Shown here one piece after another: positions 38,288 to 47,837 of a stretch of DNA of 50,490 bases. This DNA comes from Oscillospiraceae bacterium (GTDB lineage Bacteria; Bacillota; Clostridia; Oscillospirales; Oscillospiraceae), in assembly GCA_009783555.1 (NCBI GenBank), contig WRDH01000019.1:1-50490 (forward strand), written 5' to 3'. Below the pieces are notes generated by a model. The model was not told where the DNA came from, made no database searches, and saw nothing but the letters and a program-made list of their open reading frames with translations. A program made the translations under genes and the position numbers. Each line of letters begins with the position of its first letter. Positions within the stretch are counted from its first letter, which is position 1.

Positions 38288-39523
38288 TTAATCATGAAAC
38301 ATATCTTCCGGATGCGGTACATCCTTGTTTGAAAATGATTCCATGGCAACGTCAAAGCTCTTTGTCATTTCGTAATCTATAAAGCCTTTCTCCGCCATGC
38401 TCCACAAAATCGGCATGGTTTCTTCATGACTTCTTCTCGGATGGTACGGGCGTTCCTCACTTACTGCCTGATAAATATCTGTACATGCAAGCATGCGATC
38501 TACGAAATCCAGTTCCTCTGCATTTTTACCGAAGGGATATCCGGTTCCGTCAAGCTTTTCATGATGTGTTGAAGCCCAGCGGCATATTTCTTCAAAACCT
38601 GTTATTTCGTTTAATAAATCATATGTACACCTTACATGGTTCTTAATGATGGTAAACTCACTATCGGTCAGTTTGCCCGGTTTGTCCAGTATTTCATTTG
38701 GTGTGGAGAGCTTTCCGATATCGTGCAGTGATGCTGCAAGGTAAACCTTCGCCCTTTTGGCGGGGTCGAAACCAAAGTACCCGCTCATAAACCACGCCCT
38801 GTTTGCAATTTGAACCGAGTGCTTTCTCGTAAACGGTGATTTAAAGTCAATAATCCCGGCGGTAAGCTTCGCAAGACCCATGATAGTTTCGCTTTCGACA
38901 TCCATTTGCCACACCGGCAACAACTGCGTTGTGGTTTCGATGATATTATCATCACTAAGTGACAGTAGTACATCCTTATCCAGAACCGCAAGCATGGCTT
39001 CTGCTGCTGTTTTTGTGTAGCGTTTCCCTGATTGCATTTCTATTTCTTTTTTGATGGCCGGAAGATTATCAGGGTGCATGCGTTGTAAATGGTATTTCAC
39101 ATCAATCATATCCGCTATGGCAATCAATGCTGCACCAAGCGGGAACTCATCTTCTTTTTTCCCGAAGGGACCGCCGCCGTCTGCTTGTTCATGGTGGTAT
39201 AAGACAAGACCGCTAACATCGTACTTGAGCGGAAGCATTTCGACGTTACGTTGACCATAGCGGCAATGCAGTTTGAAATTCGTATCATAATCGGAGTTTT
39301 CGTATTTGTATAAAATATATTCGGTAAGTGCATTATCATGCAAGAGCGCGCAAGTCGTGATTGACCTTATCGCTTCCTCATCCATACCCAGTTGTCTGCC
39401 CATCAGGGCACAAAGCGCAGAAATACGCTTTCCGTGATTTGTACTTGATCCCAGAAGTTCACATTCTACGATGTCAAGTGCCGTACCTATGACTTGTATT
39501 AGTTCATCCATGCGTATTATCAT
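38288..39523 (-). CDS. Double-HD protein with C-terminal HD-GYP phosphodiesterase domain
   Basis: 411 residues with two HD domains. The C-terminal one is a standard HD-GYP: HDIGKLSTPNEILDKPGKL (about residues 268-286) and HHEKLDGTGYPFG (about 317-329), the metal-binding signature of cyclic-di-GMP (or related) phosphodiesterases. The N-terminal copy has LLHDNALTEYIL (about 60-71) and YHHEQADGGGPFGKKEDEFPLGAALIAIADMID in place of the GYP, so it is diverged but keeps most histidines and aspartates. No receiver or membrane part. It lies 287 bp upstream of, and divergent from, the dCache hybrid kinase. Its ribosome site AAGGAG lies unusually far (about 20 nt) from the ATG at 39523. Confidence 0.9.
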   Translation of the reverse strand: MIIRMDELIQVIGTALDIVECELLGSSTNHGKRISALCALMGRQLGMDEEAIRSITTCALLHDNALTEYILYKYENSDYDTNFKLHCRYGQRNVEMLPLKYDVSGLVLYHHEQADGGGPFGKKEDEFPLGAALIAIADMIDVKYHLQRMHPDNLPAIKKEIEMQSGKRYTKTAAEAMLAVLDKDVLLSLSDDNIIETTTQLLPVWQMDVESETIMGLAKLTAGIIDFKSPFTRKHSVQIANRAWFMSGYFGFDPAKRAKVYLAASLHDIGKLSTPNEILDKPGKLTDSEFTIIKNHVRCTYDLLNEITGFEEICRWASTHHEKLDGTGYPFGKNAEELDFVDRMLACTDIYQAVSEERPYHPRRSHEETMPILWSMAEKGFIDYEMTKSFDVAMESFSNKDVPHPEDMFHD

Positions 39524-39642
39524 TTCTGTTTTCGTTGGAACGCTCCTTATTTAGTGAATCTATATATGGCTTGCTTGCTTATTGCTTCAGTATAACAAAC
39601 CCTGCGTGTTTATACAACCCCTTCTAAGCCCTCGAATTTTGA

Positions 39643-39671
39643 TTGACAAATGACAAAAAAACGAATAATAT
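39643..39671 (+). promoter_or_regulatory. Sigma-A-like promoter of the dCache hybrid kinase
   Basis: TTGACA (39643-39648), 17-nt spacer, TAATAT (39666-39671). A leader of about 130 nt follows before the ATG at 39810; I see no known riboswitch in it. Confidence 0.65.
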
Positions 39672-39809
39672 ATGTAGACTTGTGGGTCTTTATTAATATA
39701 TTAAAGACCATAATATCACAGCAAATCAGATACACATTTGACGCATTTCTTTTGCTATAGTTATGTAGTTCGGGCGTAATAGAGCAAACACAGGAGCACT
39801 CACAGGAAA

Positions 39810-42800
39810 ATGAACAAGAAAAAAGCGGTTGGAATTAACTCAAGAGGGCCGGGACGTTTGCTGAACAGGATAAACCTGAAGTTACGCCCTAAGCTGATTT
39901 TGATATTTCTGGCAGCGACGGTTGTTCCCATTGTTTTGCTTACAACCATTGCCCTGTCACAGATTATGTTCCTCGGTAATACATTGCGGGGTATTGCGGT
40001 TAACGATGCGACAAATGCGTTAAGTGACGGCTCAAGAGAGAGTAAAGAAAGATTAACAACAGATTTGACGATGGCTGTTGCCGGCTTTCTCAGGCAACGG
40101 GATAATGATATACTCTTACTGGCTGACCTTGCTTCTCAGGCATCACAAGAAATCTCTGTTCAAAGTGTCAGAGATCGAAACTTCTCCGGGTTAATAGCTT
40201 TTTCCGATAACAAGCAAGGTATGCTGGTACATCCGGGTGAATGGGTGATTTCGGATGACGGCATGACCTGGGTAGAGGTCGACCCTTTCCGGTTTGCGCC
40301 GGCAGATAATGTATCTCAGAATGTAGAAAATAACGATGAGCTGTTCGGCAGTGCTTTTCGCAACAGACCGCCCGAGTTTTTCGGCCAGTATCAGGAAAAT
40401 GTACCATTATATGACGAGATTACATTTGTTGACCTAAACGGTTATGAGATATTTAAGTATATAAATCCGGATTCAAAAAAAATCCACTATCCCTTAAACC
40501 CTAATCCGGTGGATATTTCTGACAGATATAATACTTATGTCAGAGCAGAGAACTATTGGGAAGAACTGCAAAGTCTGCAACGTGGTGGCATCTATGTTTC
40601 AAGTGTTATCGGCGCATATGTGGGAACAAACTATATCGGAATGTTCACACCCGGTGTGCTTACCAGTGAAGACCCGGCAATAATGAACCAAAACCACCCG
40701 AATCTTGAAGAACTCCGAAGAATCGGGAATCTACCCATGCATGAATTTATGGAATACGCAAGGCGTCAGTCTTTCGCCGGTTTTGAGAACCCCGTTGGAC
40801 AACGTTTTGAGGGTATCGTACGCTGGGGTACTCCGGTATATGAAAATGGTGTACGGGTCGGGTATGTAACAATGGCGTTAAACCATGACCATATAATGGA
40901 AATTGTGGATTATATAAACCCTATGCTCGGACGTTACTCCCTGCTGCCAAGCCCGCATGACGGCAACTATGCTTTTATCTGGGATTATAAGAGCCGCAGC
41001 ATATGCCATCCCAGGCATAATTCTATCGTCGGCTACAATCCCTTAACGGGTGAACCGCAAGTCCCGTGGTTGGAAGGCACGATTGAGCTTCGGAGAGATT
41101 TTGTTAACGGTGGATTTGTTTTGGATGAAAACGACAGGGTCATCCCGGTTCTTGACGCAGACGGTAATACCCGACCTGCACAAGATACACCGTTCTATTT
41201 TTGGCAAAACGCAGGCGGTGCCGAGTGGCTTGCCGCTAACTCCACGTGGGAAGATTTTAATCTGAGCAGTATAAGGAACAATGGCAAAAACTGGTGGGAA
41301 TGGGAGACGCCTGTTGACGCAACGGCAGTAAGCTGGGGCGAATTTTACGGAGAAAACGTTGACAACAGGGAAATACTGCCGCAATTCGGCGAAAGAAAAC
41401 TAAAAGACCCTGACGGTAACTATATTATAGGAGCAGACGGCAACTATATTCTTGACTATGCATCACGGGCAAAAACACCTGCTCGTGCTCTCACAGCCGC
41501 CGGTTTTGTCGGTCTTGACGGGCGTTATCTCAACAACGCCCCGCAGTGTACCGGTTGGATGAACCTGACGGAAAATGGCGGCTCCGGTTCGTTCTATATA
41601 TTATGGAGCGGTATATACAAACCGACCACAGCCGGCGCAATACCGTATTATACCGGTCAATACAGCCCCGATGTACAGGGCAACAAACGCGGGTTCGCCT
41701 TTGTAACCGTCGGCGCGGGCATTGACGATTTTATGGTGCCTGCTTTCTATATGGAGGAGAAGCTAACCTATGCGATTAACGCTGATTTGAGGCAAAGCAT
41801 AATACAGTTTGCTATGATAACAATATTACTTTGGGCATTAGTCACCATTATCGCTGTTTTTCTGTCATCATATCTCACCGGAAATATTAATCTTCTCTTA
41901 GGCGGCATATCCCGTTTCCGATCCGGTCAACGTCATTTTCGTATACGTGCGGATATCAAAGACGAATTTGGCATTCTAGCAAATTCTTTTGACGAAATGG
42001 CAGACAACATCGTTGATAGTGTAGGTGCGGTACTGGTTATCATTGATATGGACCGCAAGATTATTTATGCGAATAATCCGGCATTGACCGTAATGAACAA
42101 GACGCTTGATGAGATTGCGGGAATATCATATAACGATGTTAGCATATATCCGAAGAATTCGGAATATGACCCTATAGCTGCGCTGCATGAGGAAAGGGAA
42201 GCCGGAATTCTTTTTATAGAAGAAAACGGGAACTATTACAAAGGAACCGCCAATTACCTGTTCGGTCAACACGGTGAAAAAGCCGGATATATCATTGTGA
42301 CAAACGATGTTTCCGATATCGTGAAAAAAGAGAAGGCAGAAGAGGCGAACCGTATAAAAAGCAGTTTCCTTGCCCGTATGAGCCACGAAATACGTACACC
42401 GATGAACGCGATTCTGGGTATGGCAGAGCTTGCATTGCGCGAGGAAATGTCGGATTCTGTAAGAGATTTTACTGCGACGATTAAGCAGGCAGGTGTGAAT
42501 CTTTTAGATATAATCAATGATATCTTAGATTTGTCAAAAATAGAGAACGGGTCGTTTGATATCCTTTCGGAAGAGTATATGCTTTCATCTCTGATTAATG
42601 ATGTAATCAGTATTATAAGAACTAAAGCTCTTGATGCGCGGCTGCGGTTTGTTGTGAATGTTGACTGTGATATGCCAAGCACCTTAAAAGGCGATATGGT
42701 AAGAATACGTCAAATAATGTTAAACCTGCTTAGTAACGCCGTGAAATATACAGACAGAGGGCAAATTTCGTATTCGATTTCTCAGGAAATAATTAACGAA

Positions 42801-44489
42801 CGGGAAATGAACCTGATAGTAAAGGTTGAAGATACCGGCAGAGGGCTTAAAGAAGAGCACATAGCAACACTCTTTGACGAGTTTACCCGGTTTGAAATGG
42901 ACAAAAATGTTGATAATGAAGGAACAGGTTTAGGTCTATCCATAACACATAACTTTGTTAAGCTTATGAACGGCGACATCCGTGTTGAGTCGGAATACGG
43001 CAAAGGTTCTGTCTTTACTGTTGTTCTACCTCAAGGCATAGTCAACAATGAAAAAATAGCTGTGGTCAATGATTCTGATAAGAAAAATGCACTGATACTG
43101 GAGCGGCGTGAATTTTGCATGACATCATTAACAAATACGATGAATGATTTGGGTGTAAAATACAAGTTTGTGTCCTCACTTTCAGAGTTTCATGAGGAAT
43201 TGACCGGCAACAGGTACGCTTTTGGTTTCATTGAGGCTTCTTTATATGAAAACTTCAAAAATGAATATGGGGGTAAAAAGACCAAATCCTCAATATGGCT
43301 TATCTCGGAATTTGGTGACACAATTACGGAGCAAAACTTACATGTTATAACCACACCGATTTTTTCAATTCCGCTGGCAAACATACTAAACGGTGTTTCC
43401 GATACATTTTCCCATGTATTCGACAGAAAGACCGAAGCAGGATTTAGGGCACCGGAATCAAAGGTTCTGATTGTTGATGATATAAACATGAATTTAGTAG
43501 TGGCAAGAGGTCTTATACAGCCCTACAATATACAAATTGATCTGTGTTCCGGCGGTGCCGAAGCCATTGCAGCAATGAAAACCGGGTATTATGACTTGGT
43601 ATTTATGGATCATATGATGCCGGAAATGGATGGCGTTGAAGCAGTGGCGCATATTAGGGCGATGGCAGCCGAAGACCCGTATTACTCACAGGTACCTATT
43701 ATTGCATTAACCGCAAACGCTGTAACCGGAACAAGGGAAATGTTTTTGGAAAACGGGTTTAATGATTTTCTGTCAAAACCTATTGACACAGCTAAACTGA
43801 ATGCAATACTGCAAAAATGGATACCAAAGGAATTACAAATAGATAAGAAGGATAAATATTTACATTCGCCTGAGTATGAATCAGGTGAATGTATTGTAAT
43901 TGCCGATGTTGATGTAAAAAAAGGTATATCCATGACCGGCGGAACAATCGAAAATTACCGCAGTGCGTTAACTGTATATTGCAAGGACGGATATGATAAA
44001 ATAAAAGAAATAGAGACATGCGTAGACAACAAAAATATACAATTATTTACAACATATGTTCATGCATTAAAGGGTGCATCCGCCAGCATTGGAGCCGACA
44101 GCTTGTCCATTGCCGCCGGGGACTTGGAAACAGCGGGACTTCGTGGAGATATAGATTATATTCACGCGCAAACTCAGAAGTTCTTAACAGAATTTAATGA
44201 ACTGCTTCAGAATATTAACGATGCATTATCATGTGAAGAAGGCAGCCCCAATCTTGTGACTCCCATCGATATGTCATCTCTAAAACCCAAACTTATTAAG
44301 CTAAGAGTAGCTTTGGTTGGCTACGATACACCAACAATAAACGAGACAACAAAAAATCTTCAAAGCTTCACCAACGACCCCGTCATAGGCGATAAAATCA
44401 ACAACATTTTACAGTATATACTTGTTGGTGAATATGATGAGGCTGTTTCACTGATTAATAAGTTATTATCAGAGGGACGGGTTGTTTGA
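39810..44489 (+). CDS. dCache hybrid histidine kinase with receiver and HPt domains
   Basis: A 1559-residue membrane sensor: N-terminal helix (about 28-52), a very long extracytoplasmic region (about 55-655) of dCache type with repeated YxxNGxR-like and Trp-rich segments, second helix (about 662-690), HAMP-like linker, PAS (about 735-835), HisKA (MSHEIRTPMNAILG), HATPase (NLLSNAVKYT, DTGRGL, GTGLGLSITHNF), a pseudo-receiver without an acceptor Asp (about 1085-1205), a true receiver (VLIVDDINMN; DLVFMDHMMPEMDG; LSKPI) and HPt (HALKGASASIG). The ligand is probably a small molecule. The last residues (EGRVV) come from out-of-frame reading of a nucleoside-hydrolase gene remnant, so the native C-terminus has been replaced. 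Neighbours include the Sia-like operon downstream. Confidence 0.92.
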   Translation: MNKKKAVGINSRGPGRLLNRINLKLRPKLILIFLAATVVPIVLLTTIALSQIMFLGNTLRGIAVNDATNALSDGSRESKERLTTDLTMAVAGFLRQRDNDILLLADLASQASQEISVQSVRDRNFSGLIAFSDNKQGMLVHPGEWVISDDGMTWVEVDPFRFAPADNVSQNVENNDELFGSAFRNRPPEFFGQYQENVPLYDEITFVDLNGYEIFKYINPDSKKIHYPLNPNPVDISDRYNTYVRAENYWEELQSLQRGGIYVSSVIGAYVGTNYIGMFTPGVLTSEDPAIMNQNHPNLEELRRIGNLPMHEFMEYARRQSFAGFENPVGQRFEGIVRWGTPVYENGVRVGYVTMALNHDHIMEIVDYINPMLGRYSLLPSPHDGNYAFIWDYKSRSICHPRHNSIVGYNPLTGEPQVPWLEGTIELRRDFVNGGFVLDENDRVIPVLDADGNTRPAQDTPFYFWQNAGGAEWLAANSTWEDFNLSSIRNNGKNWWEWETPVDATAVSWGEFYGENVDNREILPQFGERKLKDPDGNYIIGADGNYILDYASRAKTPARALTAAGFVGLDGRYLNNAPQCTGWMNLTENGGSGSFYILWSGIYKPTTAGAIPYYTGQYSPDVQGNKRGFAFVTVGAGIDDFMVPAFYMEEKLTYAINADLRQSIIQFAMITILLWALVTIIAVFLSSYLTGNINLLLGGISRFRSGQRHFRIRADIKDEFGILANSFDEMADNIVDSVGAVLVIIDMDRKIIYANNPALTVMNKTLDEIAGISYNDVSIYPKNSEYDPIAALHEEREAGILFIEENGNYYKGTANYLFGQHGEKAGYIIVTNDVSDIVKKEKAEEANRIKSSFLARMSHEIRTPMNAILGMAELALREEMSDSVRDFTATIKQAGVNLLDIINDILDLSKIENGSFDILSEEYMLSSLINDVISIIRTKALDARLRFVVNVDCDMPSTLKGDMVRIRQIMLNLLSNAVKYTDRGQISYSISQEIINEREMNLIVKVEDTGRGLKEEHIATLFDEFTRFEMDKNVDNEGTGLGLSITHNFVKLMNGDIRVESEYGKGSVFTVVLPQGIVNNEKIAVVNDSDKKNALILERREFCMTSLTNTMNDLGVKYKFVSSLSEFHEELTGNRYAFGFIEASLYENFKNEYGGKKTKSSIWLISEFGDTITEQNLHVITTPIFSIPLANILNGVSDTFSHVFDRKTEAGFRAPESKVLIVDDINMNLVVARGLIQPYNIQIDLCSGGAEAIAAMKTGYYDLVFMDHMMPEMDGVEAVAHIRAMAAEDPYYSQVPIIALTANAVTGTREMFLENGFNDFLSKPIDTAKLNAILQKWIPKELQIDKKDKYLHSPEYESGECIVIADVDVKKGISMTGGTIENYRSALTVYCKDGYDKIKEIETCVDNKNIQLFTTYVHALKGASASIGADSLSIAAGDLETAGLRGDIDYIHAQTQKFLTEFNELLQNINDALSCEEGSPNLVTPIDMSSLKPKLIKLRVALVGYDTPTINETTKNLQSFTNDPVIGDKINNILQYILVGEYDEAVSLINKLLSEGRVV

Positions 44490-44520
44490 AGATTTGTTCC
44501 GTACATTAGCGGATGTTTAA
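44474..44520 (+). pseudogene. 3' remnant of a nucleoside hydrolase gene
   Basis: Read from 44476, this stretch encodes DGLFEDLFRTLADV then TAA. The intact nucleoside hydrolase downstream ends DALFEDLFRTLAEACTN (DNA 49893-49934). The two 42-nt stretches match at 34 positions, and nearly all differences are synonymous, which shows shared coding ancestry. Here the frame is overrun by the hybrid kinase, whose stop (TGA 44487-44489) lies inside it. Confidence 0.7.
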
Positions 44521-44621
44521 GTTAAGACTTGCTAACCATTGCGGCAATGGGTATATAGTGGTTGTGTTCAGAGGGAGCTGCTGCCTTTTCGGGGAGACAC
44601 TCCTGCCTTGCAGACGCACAA

Positions 44622-44656
44622 TTGACGCGTTATTTATGCTATTATAACGCAGTCAA
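44622..44656. promoter_or_regulatory. Dyad overlapping a possible promoter before the Sia-like operon
   Basis: TTGAC-GCGTTAT (44622-44633) pairs with ATAACGC-A-GTCAA (44644-44656): 12 pairs with one bulge around 10 nt. TTGACG (44622-44627) and TATAAC (44643-44648), 15 nt apart, could be a promoter covered by the dyad. The spacer is short, so the promoter reading is tentative. Confidence 0.4.
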
Positions 44657-44707
44657 AATGTATTTATTTCTACTCGCCTCCGGTGGAAACCGAAACGGAA
44701 GCACGAA

Positions 44708-44765
44708 AAGATCATTCCTTTTTCATGATCTTTTATGTCTGATGTTAAACAAAAGGAATGATCTT
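44708..44765 (+). promoter_or_regulatory. 15-bp inverted repeat in the leader of the Sia-like operon
   Basis: AAGATCATTCCTTTT (44708-44722) and AAAAGGAATGATCTT (44751-44765) are perfect inverted arms around 28 nt. The right arm includes the AAAGGA ribosome site of the lipoprotein gene, so the RNA hairpin could mask translation initiation or act as an attenuator. Confidence 0.6.
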
Positions 44766-44769
44766 CAAA

Positions 44770-45699
44770 ATGCAGAACAAAAGACAAATTCATTTTAAAC
44801 GATTTTGGTTAACAGCAGTTGCTTTGATTTTGTTCGTTATGCTAATGGCTTGTACAGAAACCGGAGTAAACACACTGCCGGCCGTTTCCGATTATATGCC
44901 CGATGAGATTGTTGAAATCAAAGACTTGAGAGTGGGAGTTGTATCAGGACCATATTGGGATATGTTCGCTGAAGCGATATTACCATCGCTTCAGCAAATG
45001 GGGTATACCGCAACCTTCGTTTATTACCATGACTACGCCAGTCCTAATTTTGCATTAGCACGAAACGAAATAGACCTGAATGTATTTCAACATTATGCGT
45101 ACTTGAATACATTTAAGCTCGAAAACGATTTGGCTTTGACGGCGGTTATGGAAATTCCGACGATTTCCATGAGTATATTCTCCAATCGTTTTTCATCACT
45201 GGACGAGATAAAAGCGGGTATAACCGAATCTATACCCACCGGTATAACCGCATCTATTCCCGATGATGCCAGCAATCTCGCCCGTGCACTGCGGGTTTTG
45301 GAAGATGCGAACCTAATCACATTATGTCCGTCTATTGATAAATCAAGAGCAGTATTAGCTGATATTTCTTTAAATCCCTATAATATACAAATAACACCGG
45401 TTTCGGCTCATCAACTGGTAGAGTTTTTTTATAACTATTGCATATCTGTTATTCCCGGAAATTTTGCAATAAGCAGCAACTTGAATCTTGCTGAAGCACT
45501 TTACAGAGAGTTACTGACCGCAAACTACTATATTGTTGCAGCAGTCCGGACTGAGGATTTAAACAAGCAATTTGTCAGGGATATTATCGACATCATTTAC
45601 TCGGAAAGTTTTCGGGATGTTATCGTAGATCCTGACGGGAGTTATGCTTTGTTTCAATGGCCGCGCTGGTTACATGATGCCGTAAGTGTTTCAAGGTAA
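44770..45699 (+). CDS. MetQ/NlpA-type substrate-binding lipoprotein
   Basis: The 309-residue lipoprotein has a signal (MQNKRQIHFKRFWLTAVALI, lipobox LMAC, Cys about residue 27) followed by an NlpA/MetQ-type binding fold: IKDLRVGVVSGPYWDMFAEAI, LARNEIDLNVFQHYAYLNTF (hallmark near residues 98-117), IPDDASNLARALRVLEDANLI and PVSAHQLVEFFYNY. No permease or ATPase gene is in the window, so it may serve as a sensor partner instead of a transporter part. ATG 44770 has AAAGGA about 12 nt upstream; ATG 44758 is too close to that site. The stop lies 4 bp before the SiaA-like gene, indicating one transcript. The ligand (methionine-like or another amino acid) is inferred. Confidence 0.88.
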   Translation: MQNKRQIHFKRFWLTAVALILFVMLMACTETGVNTLPAVSDYMPDEIVEIKDLRVGVVSGPYWDMFAEAILPSLQQMGYTATFVYYHDYASPNFALARNEIDLNVFQHYAYLNTFKLENDLALTAVMEIPTISMSIFSNRFSSLDEIKAGITESIPTGITASIPDDASNLARALRVLEDANLITLCPSIDKSRAVLADISLNPYNIQITPVSAHQLVEFFYNYCISVIPGNFAISSNLNLAEALYRELLTANYYIVAAVRTEDLNKQFVRDIIDIIYSESFRDVIVDPDGSYALFQWPRWLHDAVSVSR

Positions 45700-45703
45700 T
45701 ATT

Positions 45704-47269
45704 ATGAGTATTTCAAAAAAACTGTACTTTGGATTTGCAATTGGAACCCTGCTAACAATAATAGTGGGTATCGTCGGGATTATCGGAATGCAAAACCTGC
45801 GAATATCCGGGTTGTCTATGTATGAGCAGCAAGTCGTTGGTATCGAAAAAGCGGGAAGAGCATTATCGGCGTTTGAAAACGTGCGTTTGAATTGCAGGAC
45901 GATTGTAATTCACAGCTTTTACGATGATAAGAGGGAAGCTCTTGATGTCAAAATCCAGTTTGAAAGCAATGTGGAAGAGTTCAGGGAACTGATGAAAATC
46001 AGCAAAGAGCTTTCAACATCTGATGAACTGCTGCGCTTTAATGAAGTTATAATGGATATGTTTGATAACTCATACCTGCCGATTGCCGGACAAATAATTG
46101 AGAGAAGTATAAACGATATCCCCGATCATAATAACAGACTTCATATCAATGTTATGCTTACCCATATAAATGACATATCTGACTGGATTGCGAACTTAGT
46201 GACCGGTATGATGGAGTTAAATGTAGCTATAGCCGAGCAAACCAGTATTGAAAATGAAGTATTAACGCTGACATATATTGCGGTACAGACGGCATTGCTT
46301 GTTGTAAGTGCTGTTTTTGCACTGCTTGTGGCATTATATATTATCAGAAGCATTATGAAACCGATTAATGAATCAGCGGATGTGCTGAGTAAAATTTCGA
46401 CCGGAAACTATGAGGCAAGGATAGAAGGACAATACAACGGCGAGTTTGTTAAAATAAAGAATGCTGTTAATTCTATGGCGGTGGACATTAAAGCAAGAGA
46501 ATTGACGATTTCAGGCATCACTTATGCAGGTAAAATACAAAGAAGCCTGTTACCGCCGGATAAGGTCTATGAAAGTGCTTTTTCTGATTATTCGCTCATA
46601 TACAGACCTAAGAATATTGTGGGCGGAGATATTCATTGGATAAAAAACTTCGATGATGGTACACTCTTGTGTGTGAGCGATTGCACCGGACACGGAACAC
46701 CGGGCGCACTTTTAACAATGCTCGTCGTTTCCTCGCTTAGGTCAATTACTAATGAGAATAATTACAAAGACACTGCCGCTATTGTATGGGAACTTGAAAA
46801 ATCACTTTTAACGACACTTAATCCGAATAATGCCGGAGACGCAAAAGATGGTTGTGATCTTGCTGTATTGTTTATTGCCGATGACGGTACGATTAGTGTA
46901 TCAGCAGGGAATATTGATGTTTTCGTCTGTGACGGAGTTAAAGTTACACGGTACAAAGGTCAGGCAATTCATGTCGGCGAAGGAGAAATCCAAAATAAAG
47001 ATGAAATTAAGGTAATTACTATACCGGCTGATATACGTAACAAATACTACATTGCATCCGACGGGCTTTATGAGCAGATCGGCGGTGATGAGAAGTTGCC
47101 GTTCGGGTATGAGACACTGGAAAATATTGTCCTTAAAAACCACGATGCCGGGCAAAATGTGATAATTGAGAAAATTATGCAGGCATTTGAAAGCTACAGA
47201 GGCGAAGAGCTGCAACGGGATGATGTTTCTCTTATAGCCTTTCAGCCAAAGATAAAGGAGAAAAAGTAA
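45704..47269 (+). CDS. SiaA-like membrane PP2C (SpoIIE-type) phosphatase with HAMP domain
   Basis: 521 residues: N-terminal helix (about 8-29), an extracytoplasmic helical sensor (about 30-185), second helix (about 190-213), HAMP (about 214-268), then a PPM/SpoIIE phosphatase opening with GKIQRSLLPP and containing GGDIHWIKNFDDG, DCTGHGTPGALLTM, SDGLYEQIGGD and RDDVSLIAF, i.e. the metal-binding Asp set. This is the SiaA layout known from Pseudomonas, where SiaA dephosphorylates SiaC. The frame opens earlier (45686), but ATG 45704, with AAGG upstream, is the natural start, 4 bp after the lipoprotein stop. SiaB-like and SiaC-like genes follow directly. Sensing the adjacent binding lipoprotein is inference. 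Confidence 0.92.
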   Translation: MSISKKLYFGFAIGTLLTIIVGIVGIIGMQNLRISGLSMYEQQVVGIEKAGRALSAFENVRLNCRTIVIHSFYDDKREALDVKIQFESNVEEFRELMKISKELSTSDELLRFNEVIMDMFDNSYLPIAGQIIERSINDIPDHNNRLHINVMLTHINDISDWIANLVTGMMELNVAIAEQTSIENEVLTLTYIAVQTALLVVSAVFALLVALYIIRSIMKPINESADVLSKISTGNYEARIEGQYNGEFVKIKNAVNSMAVDIKARELTISGITYAGKIQRSLLPPDKVYESAFSDYSLIYRPKNIVGGDIHWIKNFDDGTLLCVSDCTGHGTPGALLTMLVVSSLRSITNENNYKDTAAIVWELEKSLLTTLNPNNAGDAKDGCDLAVLFIADDGTISVSAGNIDVFVCDGVKVTRYKGQAIHVGEGEIQNKDEIKVITIPADIRNKYYIASDGLYEQIGGDEKLPFGYETLENIVLKNHDAGQNVIIEKIMQAFESYRGEELQRDDVSLIAFQPKIKEKK

Positions 47270-47270
47270 A

Positions 47271-47837
47271 ATGTTTGATATGATGGAATACCACAAAATG
47301 TTGCGTGAGAACAAAATAACACTCATTTACAGCGGCCCGTTATGGGCGGAGGGTATCGGCGGAGTTGCGGGGACGGTTAAAAAACGTTTGGAATTTGATA
47401 AGCTGCCGCTGGAAGCATCACAAGAAGTCTTCTCGGTTTTTGTTGAACAAATGAATAATATGCTGATGTATTCGCAGGAAACTGAACAGTTTACTGCACC
47501 GGATGAGTTGCACTCCGAGGCTCCGAAAGGCACGTTTATCATGGGTACACAGGGTAAAGGGTATTTCATTCAGACCGGAAATGTTATGAAAACCGAAGCG
47601 GTCAACAGAGTTAAAACGCGGATAGACCACTTGAATACACTCGATAAAGACGAAGTAAATAATTATTACTGGGAACAATCCTTGCTTGATAACCATGATC
47701 CGGAGAGTAAGGGTGCAGGTCTCGGACTTATAGAAATAGCGCGTCGTATCAGTTCTAAAATTGAATATACGTTTAGACAATATGACGAACACCACACGTT
47801 TTTCACTATGTATGTTTTGATAGGAGGACAGGAGTAA
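47271..47837 (+). CDS. SiaB family protein kinase (DUF6272)
   Basis: 188 residues with a degenerate HATPase fold. EVFSVFVEQMNNMLMYSQE (about residues 45-63) occupies the N-box position, and SKGAGLGLIEIARRISSKI (about 145-163) is the glycine-rich box; no HisKA part. This matches SiaB-type kinases, which phosphorylate the STAS-like partner SiaC on Ser/Thr, opposing SiaA. The ATG follows the SiaA-like stop by 1 bp, and the last base of its stop is the first of the SiaC-like ATG (47837), so all three are tightly coupled. No membrane part. Confidence 0.9.
   Translation: MFDMMEYHKMLRENKITLIYSGPLWAEGIGGVAGTVKKRLEFDKLPLEASQEVFSVFVEQMNNMLMYSQETEQFTAPDELHSEAPKGTFIMGTQGKGYFIQTGNVMKTEAVNRVKTRIDHLNTLDKDEVNNYYWEQSLLDNHDPESKGAGLGLIEIARRISSKIEYTFRQYDEHHTFFTMYVLIGGQE

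Noticed and set aside
44521-44757. SAM or other methionine riboswitch before the MetQ-type gene
   Set aside because: I looked for conserved riboswitch cores in the leader and found only the two simple dyads reported.
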